DNA of 64,000 bases, taken from Ciceribacter ferrooxidans. Its GTDB lineage: Bacteria; Pseudomonadota; Alphaproteobacteria; Rhizobiales; Rhizobiaceae. The stretch covers positions 1 through 64,000 of the forward strand of contig NZ_SDVB01000191.1 of NCBI RefSeq assembly GCF_004137355.1. Direction: 5' to 3'. Below the pieces are notes generated by a model, which had not been told where the DNA came from, did not search any database, and saw nothing but the letters and a program-made list of their open reading frames with translations. Shown in pieces: positions 17,006 through 27,305 of the stretch. The position numbers were made by a program, and so were the translations under genes. Position 1 is the first letter of the stretch. Each line of letters begins with the position of its first letter.

Positions 17006-19303
17006 ATGACCGGGATCAGAAAAGCCGCCGTCATCGGCGCGGGCGTCATGGGTTCGGGCATCGCCGCCCATCTCGCCAATGCAGGGCTCGACGTGGTGCT
17101 GCTCGACATGGAGAAGAAGTTCGCCGATGGCGGCGTCGCCCGCCAGCTCAAGGCCAACGGCTTCATGGACCCGGCATTCGCGGCCCGCATCACCACCGGT
17201 TCGACGAAGGACGACCTCGCGCTGATCGCCGATGCCGACTGGATCGTCGAGGCGGTCGCGGAAAAGCTGGAGATCAAGCAGGCGCTCTACCGCGCCATCG
17301 ACGGCGTCAGGAAGAAGGGGTCGATCGTTTCCTCCAACACCTCGACCATTCCGCTGCATTCACTGGTCGAGGGCCTGCCGGAGAGCTTCGCCGCCGACTT
17401 CCTCATCACCCATTTCTTCAATCCGCCGCGCATCATGGGGCTGCTGGAACTCGTATCGGGCCAGGCAACCAATCCGCAAGTGACCGCGGCGATCCGTGAC
17501 TTCGCGGATCGCGGCCTCGGCAAGAGCGTGGTCGTCTGCAAGGACACGCCCGGCTTCATCGGCAACCGCATCGGCAATTACTGGATGGTGGTGGCGCAGA
17601 ACGAGGCCATCGAACTCGGCCTCGATGTCGAGGAAGCCGACGCCATCATCGGCAAGCCTTTCGGCATTCCGTCGACCGGCATATTCGGCCTGCTGGATCT
17701 CGTCGGCATCGACCTGATGCCGACCATCCTGCGCAGCCTGCAGAACGCGACGCCTGAAGGCGACGCGGTGAAGGACTATGACGCCGAACCGGCGCTGATC
17801 GCCCGCATGATCGCGGAAAACCGTCTTGGCCGCAAAAGCGGCGCGGGTTTCGTGCGCCTTTCGCCCGACCGCAAGTCGCGCGACGTGACGGATCTCAAGA
17901 CCGGTGACTACCGGCCGCAGAAGGCGGTTTCCTCCGAAAGCCTCGAAGCCTCGGGCGGCGATGCGCGCGCGCTGATGGAACATGCCGGCCTCGGCGGCCG
18001 CTATGCCTCCGTCGTCATGGAAAAGTCGCTCGCCTATGCCGCATCGCTGGGGCCGGAAATCGCCGACACGCCGGATGCCGTGGATGAGGCCATGCGCACC
18101 GGCTACGGCTGGAAGCAGGGTCCGTTCGAACTGATCGACCGGCTCGGCGCCGGCTGGCTGAAGGCGCGGCTTGAAGCACGCGGCGTTGCCGTGCCCGCCT
18201 ATCTCTCGCTTGCGGCTGAAAAGGGCGGCTTCTATTCGGTCGTCGATGGCAAGCGCGCCAACCTGCTGCCTGATGGCACGGTCGAGCCCATTGCCAAGGG
18301 TGACGGCGTGCTGCTCATTTCCGACCTCAAGCTCGCCGGCAAGCCGGTCGAGGACTGGGGCGCGGCAAGCCTCTGGGATCTCGGCGACGGCGTCGCCTGC
18401 CTCGAATTCCGCACAAAGATGAACACCTACAATCCCGCCTTGCTCGACGCTATCAACAAGGCTGTCGAACGCACGGCGAAGGATTTCAAGGCCCTGGTGA
18501 TCGGCAGCGATGCTGCCGTGTTCAGCGCGGGCGCGGACCTGCGCGTCTTCCTCAACACGGTGGAAAAGGGCGGTCGCGAGGCTCCGGGCGCCTTCATCGA
18601 CCATGGCCACCGCACCTTCAAGGCCGTGAAATATGCCCCCTTTCCGGTCGTCGGCGCGGCAGCAGGGCTGGCGCTTGGCGGCGGCTGCGAGATCCTTTTG
18701 CATTGCGACGCGATCCAGGCCCATGCGGAGCTTTCCATCGGCCTCGTCGAGACCCGCATCGGCGTCGTGCCGGGCTGGGGCGGTTGCAAGGAAATGATGC
18801 TGCGCTTCTCGGCTTCCGCCGCCGCCCTGCGCGGGCCGGTCGCTCCGGCGATTGCCGCCTTCAACCTGATTGCGCCGGCCAAGGTTTCGGCCAGCGCCTT
18901 CGACGCGCGCAACCTTGGCTTCCTGAAGACCACCGACGGCATCACCATGAACCGCAGCCGGCTGATCGGCGATGCCAAGGCAAAGGCGCTCGCACTCGCG
19001 AAGGGCTATGTGCCGCCGGAACCGCCTGTGATCGCCATGTCCGGCCCGTCGGGCGCCTCGGCGATCCACAACATCATCGAAAGCGAAGCACTCGCCGGCC
19101 GGGCCACCGTGCATGACGGGGTGGCCGGGCGTGCGCTTGCCAATGTTCTGACCGGTGGCCCTTCCGCCGATCCGCTGAAACCGCTGACGGAAGACGATGT
19201 GATCGCGCTGGAGCGCGAGGCCTTCATCGACCTGCTCGCAACACCCGCAACCGTGGACCGCGTCAAGCACATGCTGGCGACCGGCAAGCCGCTGCGCAAC
19301 TGA
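17006..19303 (+). CDS. 3-hydroxyacyl-CoA dehydrogenase/enoyl-CoA hydratase fusion (FadN-type)
   Basis: A 765-residue bifunctional enzyme for the hydration and 3-hydroxy oxidation steps of beta-oxidation. The dehydrogenase half comes first: Rossmann motif AVIGAGVMGSGIA (about 7-19), SNTSTIPLHSL near 112, THFFNPPRIMGLLEL near 138. The crotonase half follows from about 480: SDAAVFSAGADLRVFL, AAGLALGGGCEILLHCD and GLVETRIGVVPGWGG with the catalytic acid. This order is the reverse of E. coli FadB and matches FadN. The ATG at 17006 is preferred; the stop at 19303 is 23 bp from the next gene. Confidence 0.93.
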   Translation: MTGIRKAAVIGAGVMGSGIAAHLANAGLDVVLLDMEKKFADGGVARQLKANGFMDPAFAARITTGSTKDDLALIADADWIVEAVAEKLEIKQALYRAIDGVRKKGSIVSSNTSTIPLHSLVEGLPESFAADFLITHFFNPPRIMGLLELVSGQATNPQVTAAIRDFADRGLGKSVVVCKDTPGFIGNRIGNYWMVVAQNEAIELGLDVEEADAIIGKPFGIPSTGIFGLLDLVGIDLMPTILRSLQNATPEGDAVKDYDAEPALIARMIAENRLGRKSGAGFVRLSPDRKSRDVTDLKTGDYRPQKAVSSESLEASGGDARALMEHAGLGGRYASVVMEKSLAYAASLGPEIADTPDAVDEAMRTGYGWKQGPFELIDRLGAGWLKARLEARGVAVPAYLSLAAEKGGFYSVVDGKRANLLPDGTVEPIAKGDGVLLISDLKLAGKPVEDWGAASLWDLGDGVACLEFRTKMNTYNPALLDAINKAVERTAKDFKALVIGSDAAVFSAGADLRVFLNTVEKGGREAPGAFIDHGHRTFKAVKYAPFPVVGAAAGLALGGGCEILLHCDAIQAHAELSIGLVETRIGVVPGWGGCKEMMLRFSASAAALRGPVAPAIAAFNLIAPAKVSASAFDARNLGFLKTTDGITMNRSRLIGDAKAKALALAKGYVPPEPPVIAMSGPSGASAIHNIIESEALAGRATVHDGVAGRALANVLTGGPSADPLKPLTEDDVIALEREAFIDLLATPATVDRVKHMLATGKPLRN

Positions 19304-19326
19304 ACAAGAAGAGGCAAGGACGCCCC

Positions 19327-21090
19327 ATGGCTGGCTATATCCCTCCCGTCGACGATATCTCCTTCCTGCTCGGCGAGGTCTTCGACTTCGATGCGCAGAT
19401 GGCCGCCCTTCCCGGCTTTGAAGAGGTCAATACGGAACTCGCAGCGAGCGTTCTCGAAGAAGGCGGCAAGTTCTGCGCCGAAATCCTCGAACCGCTCAAC
19501 CGGCCCGGCGACGAGGAAGGCTGCAGGCTGGAAAACGGGCTGGTGACGACGCCGAAGGGCGTGGCCGATGCCTACAGGGCCTTCGTCGAGGCCGGCTGGG
19601 GCGGACTTTCCGGTGACCCGGAATTCGGCGGACAAGGCCTGCCGCGCGTGCTGCAGATCCTGCTCGACGAGATGCTGTCTTCCGCCAACCTCTCTTTCGG
19701 CCTGTTTCCGGGTCTGACCCGCGGCGCGGTAGAGGCGATCGCGCATCATGCGAGCGACGAGCTGAAGCAGACATATCTGCCGAAGATGATTTCCGGCGAA
19801 TGGCCGGGCGCCATGGCGCTCACCGAATCCTCCGCCGGCACAGATCTCGGCCTGCTCACCACCCGCGCCGAGCCAGTGGGTGACGGTTCCTACGCGATCA
19901 AGGGCACGAAGATCTTCATCTCCTCAGGCGACCAGGATTTCGGCGGCAATATCGTGCATCTGGTGCTTGCCCGCCTGCCCGACGCCCCGAAGGGCGTAAA
20001 GGGCATCAGCCTTTTCCTGTCGCCCAAGTTCCTCGTCAAGGAAGACGGCTCGCTCGGTGACCGCAACCGCATGTCGGTCGGCTCGCTGGAGCACAAGATG
20101 GGCATCCATGCCCAGCCGACCTGCGTGATAAACTATGACGGCGCCATCGGCTGGCTGGTGGGCGAACCCGGCCGTGGCCTCAACGCCATGTTCACGATGA
20201 TGAATGCCGAGCGCCTGTTCGTCGGCATCCAGGGGCTGGGCATTGGCGAGGCCGCAAACCAGAAGGCCGTCACTTACGCCCGCGAGCGCCTGCAGGGCCG
20301 TTCCGCCGACGGAACACGCGGTCCCGTGCCGATCATCGAGCATGCCGACGTGCGCAAGATGCTCTTGACCGGCCGCTCGCTCACCGAGGCCGGCCGCGCG
20401 CTTGCCGTCTGGACCGCGCTGCAGATGGATATCGCCGCCCGCCATCCCGATCCGGAAGCGCGCCGCAAGGCTGACGGTTTCGTTGCGCTCCTGACGCCGG
20501 TGGTGAAGGCGGCGTTGACCGATTTCGGCTTCGAGATCGCCGTCCAGTCGCAGCAGGTGTTCGGCGGCCACGGCTATATCCGTGAATGGGGCATGGAGCA
20601 GTATGTACGCGACGCCCGCATTGCACAGATCTACGAGGGCACCAACGGCGTGCAGGCCATGGACCTCGTCGGCCGCAAGCTGCCGATGGACAACGGCAAT
20701 GTGGCGCGCGGCTTCTTCGCGCTGGTGCGCGACGATCTTAAGGCAACGAAGGGTCCGGCCGAACTGGAGTCAGTGAAGGCCTCGGTCATCGAGGCCCTTG
20801 CTCGGCTGGAGGAACTGACGGAAAACTTGCTGGCCAGGGGCGCCGATCCGGTGGAGGCCGGAGCGAGCGCCACCGAACACTTGCGCTTCTTCGCGCTGGT
20901 TTCGCTCGGCTGGCTCTGGGTGCGCATGGCGGGCAAGGCAGCTGCCGATGCAACGACGCCGCTGAAGCAGCGCAAGCTTGTGCTTGCCCGCTTCTTCGCG
21001 GCCCGCCTGCTGCCGCAGACCGTGAGCCTCGACGCGGCCATTCGTGCCGGCGCTGCCGATATCATGGCGCTCGACGCCGGCCTGTTCTGA
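19327..21090 (+). CDS. Acyl-CoA dehydrogenase (long DmdC/FadE-like type)
   Basis: A 587-residue flavin acyl-CoA dehydrogenase with a C-terminal extension typical of the DmdC-like branch. Visible motifs are AMALTESSAGTDLG (FAD/substrate), GSLEHKMGIHAQPTC, the catalytic glutamate in AQIYEGTNGVQAMDL, and FGGHGYIREWG. It reduces acyl-CoA to the 2-enoyl form and passes electrons to ETF and then the ETF-QO encoded at the head of this operon. Chain-length or methylthio-acyl preference cannot be read from sequence. Confidence 0.92.
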   Translation: MAGYIPPVDDISFLLGEVFDFDAQMAALPGFEEVNTELAASVLEEGGKFCAEILEPLNRPGDEEGCRLENGLVTTPKGVADAYRAFVEAGWGGLSGDPEFGGQGLPRVLQILLDEMLSSANLSFGLFPGLTRGAVEAIAHHASDELKQTYLPKMISGEWPGAMALTESSAGTDLGLLTTRAEPVGDGSYAIKGTKIFISSGDQDFGGNIVHLVLARLPDAPKGVKGISLFLSPKFLVKEDGSLGDRNRMSVGSLEHKMGIHAQPTCVINYDGAIGWLVGEPGRGLNAMFTMMNAERLFVGIQGLGIGEAANQKAVTYARERLQGRSADGTRGPVPIIEHADVRKMLLTGRSLTEAGRALAVWTALQMDIAARHPDPEARRKADGFVALLTPVVKAALTDFGFEIAVQSQQVFGGHGYIREWGMEQYVRDARIAQIYEGTNGVQAMDLVGRKLPMDNGNVARGFFALVRDDLKATKGPAELESVKASVIEALARLEELTENLLARGADPVEAGASATEHLRFFALVSLGWLWVRMAGKAAADATTPLKQRKLVLARFFAARLLPQTVSLDAAIRAGAADIMALDAGLF

Positions 21091-21098
21091 TCGAAATC

Positions 21099-21203
21099 CA
21101 GAGCATTTCCAGTGAGAACGGAGTCGCCGAAAATGCTCTGTCTTTTTGTTTTTACGTAATTCCGGACGCAAAACCGCTTCACACTTTTGCTGGAATTACT
21201 CTG
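21099..21203. repeat. Two-module palindromic intergenic repeat, copy 3
   Basis: The first module has arms CAGAGCATTT (21099-21108) and AAATGCTCTG (21131-21140). The second has GTAATTCCGG (21156-21165) and CTGGAATTAC (21190-21199) around ACGCAAAACCGCTTCACACT. The second module matches copy 1 at 6141-6193. The pair fills the gap between the dehydrogenase and ligase genes and may also act as a terminator-like hairpin. Confidence 0.75.
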
Positions 21204-21223
21204 TCCCTGGGAGGAGTAAGACC

Positions 21224-22828
21224 ATGCTTGGCATGATGTTGAATGCACCGCTGCTCGTGTCGTCGATTCTGCGTCATGCAGCGACCTATCACGGCAGCAC
21301 GGACGAGGTCTCGAAGACCGTCGAGGGGCCGATCCATCGCAACATCTATGCGGACCTTTCGAAGCGCAGCCAGAAGCTCGGCCTCCAGCATGGCGACTGG
21401 TGGGCACGCTCGCCTGGAACGGCTACCGGCACATAGAGCTTTACTACGGCGTTTTCGGCTCGGGCTTCGTGTACCACACGATCAACCCGCGCCTCTTCCG
21501 CGAGCAGATCGGCTACATCATCGAACATGCCGGCGACAGCGTGCTCTTCTCCGACCTCACCTTCCTGCCGATCCTCGAAGCGCTGGCCGACCGGCTGGCG
21601 CCGCTGAAGGCCGTCGTCATCATGACCGACGAGGCGCATATGCCGAAGTCGGAGGCGCTGCCGAACCTCGTCTGCTACGAGACGCTGATTGCGGACGAGC
21701 CCGACGAATTCGAGTGGCCGGTGTTCGACGAGAACACCGCATCCGGCCTTTGCTACACCTCGGGTACGACGAGGCGACCCGAAAAGCGTGCTGCATGCCA
21801 TGGCGATCAGCTTCATGGACGTGCTCAGCCTTTCGGCGACGGATGCGGTGGTGCCGGTCGTGCCGATGTTCCACGTCAATGCCTGGGGCCTGCCCTTCGC
21901 GGCGCCGATGGTCGGGGCGAAGCTCGTGGTGCCCGGCTCGAACCTCGTCGGCGCAAGCCTTCATTCTCTGTTCAAAAGCGAGGGCGTGACCGCGACCGCC
22001 GGCGTGCCGACGGTCTGGCTCGGCCTGCTCGACTGGATGGACGCCCATGGGCAAAAGTCCACGACGGTGAAGCGCGTCGCCATCGGCGGCTCGGCCACGC
22101 CGCCGATCATGATCAGCCGCTTCCACAACATGGGCGTCATGGTTCGCCATGCCTGGAGCATGACGGAAACGAGCCCGATCGGGCTTGCGGCGACCCTGCT
22201 TCCCAAGCACGAGTTGCTGTCGGCAGAGCAGAGGCTCATGCTCGAAGCCAAGCAGGGCCGCCCGCTGTTCGGCATGGAATTCCGCATCGACGGCAGCGAC
22301 GGCAAGCCGGTGGCGCGCGACGGCAAGGCCTTCGGCGCCATGCTGGTGCGGGGTCCCTGGGTCGCCGCCGGCTACTACAACACCGAAAAGGGCCCGGCGC
22401 ACGCCGTCGAAGGCTGGTTCGATACCGGTGACGTCGTCACCGTGGACGAGGACGGCTTCGTGCAGATCGTCGATCGCACCAAGGACGTGGTGAAATCCGG
22501 CGGCGAATGGATCTGTTCGATCGAGCTCGAATACATCGCGCAGGCCTATCCGGCGGTCAAGGAAGCGGCCGTCGTTGCCGTTCCCGATGCCCGCTGGGGC
22601 GAGCGCCCTGTTCTCGTCGTGGTGGTGAAGCCCGGCCAGACCTTTACCCGCCACGACATGCTCGACGTCTATACCGGCAAGATCTCCAAGTGGAGCAATC
22701 CCGACGACGTCATCATCGTCGAGGAACTGCCGCATACGGTAATGGGCAAGGTGCTCAAGACGGCGATCCTTCGGATCGTTCTAGACGAATACGAAAAGCG
22801 CTCGCCGGATGCGACGCTTGCCGGCTGA
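21224..22828 (+). pseudogene. Frameshifted fatty-acyl/methylthiopropionyl-CoA ligase gene
   Basis: An ANL-superfamily acyl-CoA ligase split across frames. MLGMMLNAPLLVSSILRHAA...SQKLGLQHGD is in frame 2. From about 21400 the protein continues in frame 1 (VGTLAWNGYRHIELYYG...CYTSGTT). After an extra base near 21772 it returns to frame 2 (PKSVLHAM...WSMTETSP...[14 protein letters not shown]...LPHTVMGKVLKT) to the stop at 22828. The two shifts compensate but a stop at 21436 interrupts the native frame. Residues expected between SQKL and GLQHGD (about 7) also appear missing. It has GGAGGAG before the ATG. Assembly error is an alternative. Confidence 0.82.
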
Positions 22829-22840
22829 GGGAGACGCAAT

Positions 22841-23254
22841 ATGACCGACGACGCGCAGGCGGTGAAGCTCTATCCCGACGACCTCGAGGCCGGCCAGCGC
22901 TTCACCAGCCCTTCCCATGTGATGGAACTCGACGAAATCCGGGAATTCGCGGGGCGCTACGATCCGCAGTTTTTCCATCTCGATGACGAGCTGGCCCGCG
23001 ACAGCCTGCCGCTGGCCGGCGGGCTGATCGGCGCGGGCGGGGAAATCTCCTGGCCGCGCGCCACATGGCCCGGCGACCGCATCCATGTGGAAAGTGAGAT
23101 CGTCACCATCGCGCAGTCGCGCTCGAAGCCCGAACGCGGCCTCGTCACCTTTCGCAGCGAAACGCTCAACCAGGATGGCGAGATCGTGCAGGTGTTCACC
23201 CCGAAGATTGTCTCGTGGCGGCGTCCCGTGATTGAACTGCGGAAGAATGCCTGA
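22841..23254 (+). CDS. MaoC-family dehydratase, apparently internally deleted
   Basis: A 137-residue hot-dog-fold protein of the MaoC/R-specific enoyl-CoA hydratase family. The catalytic Asp and His are present in GRYDPQFFHLDDE (about residues 39-51), and the C-terminal half (PGDRIHVESEI, SRSKPERGLVTFRSE, NQDGEIVQ) is normal. The segment that usually follows the active site (FGGLxASGWHTxxxxMRLxV) is missing: DDELARDS runs directly into LPLAGGLIG. About 25-30 residues of the central helix seem lost in frame, so activity is doubtful. It is the last gene of the beta-oxidation operon. Confidence 0.8.
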   Translation: MTDDAQAVKLYPDDLEAGQRFTSPSHVMELDEIREFAGRYDPQFFHLDDELARDSLPLAGGLIGAGGEISWPRATWPGDRIHVESEIVTIAQSRSKPERGLVTFRSETLNQDGEIVQVFTPKIVSWRRPVIELRKNA

Positions 23255-23551
23255 TTGCCCTTCTCGTCCCCCCAGGCTCTGTTATCCTTGACGTCGGACT
23301 GCATGACGGAGGTTCCACGGCCGCGTGAGGAGATTGAACGGCCTCTCGCCGGCCGCCTCGCTGTTCCAAGCCTTCTCTCACAATTGCGGTTGATTGATAT
23401 AGGCCAACAACAATGTAATTATATCCGAATAAAAGAATAAAGAGCATCGAGGATCGGTCGAGTAACGGGCCGACTGCGAACGATGTTCGAAGAACCGGTG
23501 GCAGGCAGCGATCGCCGGTTGATGCCGGGTCGAACCGGAGGGGAGGCAGGG

Positions 23552-25300
23552 ATGGAGGTTATCATCAAGGACCGGAACACCGTCGGGGGTGCGAATTTTT
23601 CGAGCTACGAGGCTTTGCGCGAAGACTTCACCTGGGACAAGGCCCGCTCGCTTCTTGACGGGCTGCCGGGTGGCGGTCTCAACATCGCCCACGAGGCGGT
23701 CGACCGCCATGTCGCCGACGGTCTTGCAGACAAGGTCGCCATCCGCTGGATCGCCAAGGACGAGAGCCGTCACGATTTCACCTTTGCCGACCTCAAGGCT
23801 CGGACGAACCGGTTCGCGAACGTGCTCGCCTCGCTCGGCATCGGGAAGGGAGAGCGTGTCTACGCGCTCCTGGGGCGGGTACCCGAGCTCTACATTGCGG
23901 CGCTCGGGACGCTGAAGGCTGGCGCGGTCTTCTGTCCGATGTTCTCGCAATTCGGACCTGAGCCGGTCAGGGCGCGCATGGAAATCGGCGAGGCGCGCGT
24001 GCTGGTCACATCGGCCGCGCTCTTCAAGCGCAAGGTGGCCGGCTGGTGGCGCGAACTTCCCGGTCTCGCCCATGTCCTCATCATCGATGGTGACGGCGAG
24101 CCGCCGCAAGGGACGTCGGAACTTCGCAAACTGATGGCCGAGGCGTCGCCACACTTCGAGGTGGCGCGGACCGTGCCGGAAGACATGGCGCTCCTGCATT
24201 TCACGAGCGGCACCACCGGCCGGCCGAAGGGTGCGGTGCACGTGCACGAGGCGGTCGTCGCCCATCATGTCACGGGACGGATCGCACTCGACCTGCATCC
24301 CGACGACATCTTCTGGTGCACGGCCGATCCGGGCTGGGTGACGGGTACCTCCTACGGCATCATCTCCCCGCTGACGAACGGCGTGACGATGATCGTCGAC
24401 GAAGCCGAATTCGATGCCGAGCGCTGGTACGGCATTCTCGAGGCCGAACGGGTCAATGTCTGGTACACGGCACCGACGGCGATCCGCATGCTGATGAAGG
24501 TCGGTGCCGGGCCGGCGAAGCGTCGCGATCTCTCGTGCCTCCGCTTCATGGCGAGCGTCGGCGAGCCGCTCAATCCCGAAGCGGTCGTCTGGGGCAACGA
24601 GACCTTCGGCAAGCCGTTCCACGACAACTGGTGGCAGACGGAAACCGGCGGCATCATGATCGCCAACTATGCCGCCATGGACGTGAAGCCCGGCTCCATG
24701 GGCAAGCCCCTGCCTGGTATAACCGCCGGCATCGTCGAACGAACTGAAACTGGCGTGCGCGAGGTGACCACACCGATGACGATCGGGCATCTGGCGCTCA
24801 GACCCGGCTGGCCGTCGATGATGCGCGCCTATCTCCATGAGGAGGAACGCTACCGCAAGTGCTTCGTCGACGGCTGGTATCTCTCCGGCGATCTCGCGAT
24901 GCGGGATGCGGACGGCTACTACTGGTTCGTCGGGCGGGACGACGACGTGATCAAGAGCTCCGGCCACCTGATCGGCCCCTTCGAGGTCGAAAGCGCGCTG
25001 ATGGAGCATCCGGCCGTCGCCGAGGCGGCGGTCATCGGCATTCCCGACGAGACGGCGGGGGAGGTGGTCAAGGCCTTCGTTGCGCTGAAGCATGGATACC
25101 AGCCCGGTGAGGAGCTCGAACTCGACCTGCTCGGCCATGCCCGGCGCCGCCTCGGTCCGGCCGTCGCGCCCAAACAGATCGCCTTCCGGACGAACCTTCC
25201 GAAGACCCGCAGCGGCAAGATCATGCGGCGGCTCCTGAAAGCCCGCGAACTCGGCCTTCCCGAGGGCGACATCTCCACGCTCGAGAGTGACGAAAAATGA
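23552..25300 (+). CDS. Acetyl-CoA synthetase-like AMP-forming ligase
   Basis: A 582-residue ANL-superfamily ligase of AcsA type, activating acetate or a short acid through an acyl-AMP. Motifs are the P-loop-like [15 protein letters not shown] (about 215-229), [10 protein letters not shown] whose tryptophan typically restricts the pocket to acetate, [29 protein letters not shown] and the C-terminal lysine in [14 protein letters not shown]. The ATG at 23552 follows GGAGGGGAGG; an in-frame ATG at 23483 is rejected. Its stop overlaps the E1 start by ATGA, so the gene belongs to the 2-oxoacid dehydrogenase operon. The 297 bp upstream are AT-rich near 23395-23445 and probably hold the promoter. Confidence 0.9.
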   Translation: MEVIIKDRNTVGGANFSSYEALREDFTWDKARSLLDGLPGGGLNIAHEAVDRHVADGLADKVAIRWIAKDESRHDFTFADLKARTNRFANVLASLGIGKGERVYALLGRVPELYIAALGTLKAGAVFCPMFSQFGPEPVRARMEIGEARVLVTSAALFKRKVAGWWRELPGLAHVLIIDGDGEPPQGTSELRKLMAEASPHFEVARTVPEDMALLHFTSGTTGRPKGAVHVHEAVVAHHVTGRIALDLHPDDIFWCTADPGWVTGTSYGIISPLTNGVTMIVDEAEFDAERWYGILEAERVNVWYTAPTAIRMLMKVGAGPAKRRDLSCLRFMASVGEPLNPEAVVWGNETFGKPFHDNWWQTETGGIMIANYAAMDVKPGSMGKPLPGITAGIVERTETGVREVTTPMTIGHLALRPGWPSMMRAYLHEEERYRKCFVDGWYLSGDLAMRDADGYYWFVGRDDDVIKSSGHLIGPFEVESALMEHPAVAEAAVIGIPDETAGEVVKAFVALKHGYQPGEELELDLLGHARRRLGPAVAPKQIAFRTNLPKTRSGKIMRRLLKARELGLPEGDISTLESDEK

Positions 25301-27303
25301 CCAGCGACAGCAGCCTCAAACCGCATCTGACCCGCGAGCACTCCCTGAGCCTCCTGAAGCAGATGATCCGCATCCGGCGCTTCGAGGACAAGTGCGCCGA
25401 ACTCTATACCCAGGAGAAGATCCGGGGATTCCTGCACCTCTACGACGGCGAGGAGGCGATCGCCGTCGGCGTCATTCCCGTGCTGGAGGAGAGGGATCGT
25501 CTGGTCGCCACCTATCGCGAGCACGGGCATGCGCTGGTTCGCGGTGTGCCGATGGGCGCGGTATTGGCCGAGATGTACGGAAAGGCGGAGGGGTGTTCCG
25601 GCGGACGCGGAGGCTCGATGCATCTCTTTTCGAGCGCCTGCAACTTCTATGGCGGAAACGCCATCGTCGGCGGTGGCCTGCCGCTTGCCGTCGGTCTCGC
25701 GCTCGCGGACCGGATGCGGGGCGAGGACCACGTCACGGCCTGCATCTTCGGCGAGGGTGCGGTCGCCGAGGGCGAGTTCCACGAGAGCCTCAATCTCGCC
25801 GCGCTCTGGGGTCTGCCGGTCCTCTTCGTCTGCGAGAACAACCGCTATGCGATGGGCACGGCGCTGGAACGGTCCGAGGCCGAGACCGACCTTCATAGGA
25901 AGGCAGAGAGCTACAGGATCACGAGCGAGGCGGTCGACGGCATGGACGTGGTCGCCGTGGAAGCGGCGGCACGGCGCGCCGTCCACGCGATCCGCGAGAC
26001 CGGAAAACCCTATTTCCTGGAGTTCAGGACCTATCGCTTCCGTGCCCATTCGATGTTCGATGCGCAGCTATATCGCGACAAGGCCGAGGTCGAGGCATGG
26101 CGGGCCAAGGGTCCGATCGTCCGCTTCCAGTCATGGCTCACGCAGAACGGCATCGTCCACGAGGCCGACATTGCCGCGATCGAGGCGGAGGTCGCAGGCG
26201 AGATCGCCGAGGCGGTCGCCTTTGCCGAAGCCGGCACGTGGGAGCCACTCGAAACGCTGACGCGGGACGTCTATGCGGATGTGCGGCCGCCCGCGCCGGC
26301 GATCGTCGCGCCGTCGGCCGAAACCGTCGAGATCAGCTATCGCGAGGCCGTCAAGGCGGCGATCGTCGAGGCGCTGGAACGGGACGAGCGAACCTTCCTG
26401 ATGGGAGAAGATGTTGGCCGCTACGGCGGCTGTTATGCCGTCAGCAAGGGCCTGCTCGACCGATTCGGTCCCGAACGCATCCGTGACACGCCGCTCTCGG
26501 AATCGGGTTTCACCGGCGCGGGGATCGGCGCGGCGATCGCCGGCATGCGGCCGATCGTCGAGGTGATGACGGTGAACTTCTCGCTGCTCGCGCTTGATCA
26601 GATCGTCAACACCGCGGCCACGCTGCGCCACATGTCGAACGGGCAGTTTCCGGTCCCCGTCGTCATCCGCATGGCGACGGGTGCGGGCCGGCAACTCGCC
26701 GCACAGCATTCGCACAGTCTCGAGGGCTGGTATGCCCACATTCCCGGCATCCGCGTGCTCGCGCCGGCGACGCTCGAGGACGCCCGCGGCATGCTCTGGA
26801 CGGCGCTTCAGGAGCCGGATCCGGTGCTGATCTTCGAAAACGTCATGCTTTACAACCGTACGGGTCGGCTCGCGGTGAATGCCGGTCCGGTTGACATCGA
26901 CCGTGCCGCCGTCCGCCGCGCGGGACGCGACGTCACGCTCGTCACCTATGGCGGGTCGCTGTTCAAGACACTGGAGGCCGCCGAGCAACTGGCGCAAGAG
27001 GGCATCGAGGCGGAGGTGATCGACCTCCGGTCGCTTCGGCCGCTCGACATCGACACGATCCTCACCTCGGTCGGCAAGACCCATCGGGTGCTGGTCGTCG
27101 ACGAAGGCTGGAGGACGGGCAGCCTTGCCGCCGAGATCGGCATGCAGATCGCCGAGCGCGGTTTCTTCGATCTCGATGCGCCGCTTGCCCGCGTCTGCAG
27201 CGCGGAGGTCCCGATCCCCTATCCCGCCCATCTCGAGCAGGCGTCGATCCCGCAGACGGCGACGATTGTCGCGGCCGTCAAGGCAATGTTCGGAAAGGGC
27301 TGA
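25297..27303 (+). CDS. 2-oxoacid dehydrogenase E1, fused alpha and beta subunits
   Basis: A 668-residue ThDP-dependent decarboxylase joining E1 alpha (about residues 1-325) and E1 beta (about 345-668), which are separate proteins in most bacteria. The alpha half has [10 protein letters not shown], the ThDP motif [16 protein letters not shown]...CENN and the loop FRAHSMFD. The beta half has [34 protein letters not shown] and [15 protein letters not shown]. The alpha-half sequence is closest in style to pyruvate/acetoin dehydrogenases. Starts in the ligase stop (ATGA) and is followed two bases later by E2. The true 2-oxo substrate is not fixed by sequence. Confidence 0.92.
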   Translation: MTSDSSLKPHLTREHSLSLLKQMIRIRRFEDKCAELYTQEKIRGFLHLYDGEEAIAVGVIPVLEERDRLVATYREHGHALVRGVPMGAVLAEMYGKAEGCSGGRGGSMHLFSSACNFYGGNAIVGGGLPLAVGLALADRMRGEDHVTACIFGEGAVAEGEFHESLNLAALWGLPVLFVCENNRYAMGTALERSEAETDLHRKAESYRITSEAVDGMDVVAVEAAARRAVHAIRETGKPYFLEFRTYRFRAHSMFDAQLYRDKAEVEAWRAKGPIVRFQSWLTQNGIVHEADIAAIEAEVAGEIAEAVAFAEAGTWEPLETLTRDVYADVRPPAPAIVAPSAETVEISYREAVKAAIVEALERDERTFLMGEDVGRYGGCYAVSKGLLDRFGPERIRDTPLSESGFTGAGIGAAIAGMRPIVEVMTVNFSLLALDQIVNTAATLRHMSNGQFPVPVVIRMATGAGRQLAAQHSHSLEGWYAHIPGIRVLAPATLEDARGMLWTALQEPDPVLIFENVMLYNRTGRLAVNAGPVDIDRAAVRRAGRDVTLVTYGGSLFKTLEAAEQLAQEGIEAEVIDLRSLRPLDIDTILTSVGKTHRVLVVDEGWRTGSLAAEIGMQIAERGFFDLDAPLARVCSAEVPIPYPAHLEQASIPQTATIVAAVKAMFGKG

Positions 27304-27305
27304 GC

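Noticed and set aside
17360-19270. A 636-codon open frame on the minus strand
   Set aside because: It is antisense to the HAD/crotonase fusion, whose motifs are unmistakable; long antisense frames are expected in high-GC DNA and this one has no family features.
23255-23551. Possible small gene in the gap before the acetyl-CoA-synthetase-like gene
   Set aside because: Only short frames without family pattern; the AT-rich stretch near 23395-23445 looks more like a promoter region.
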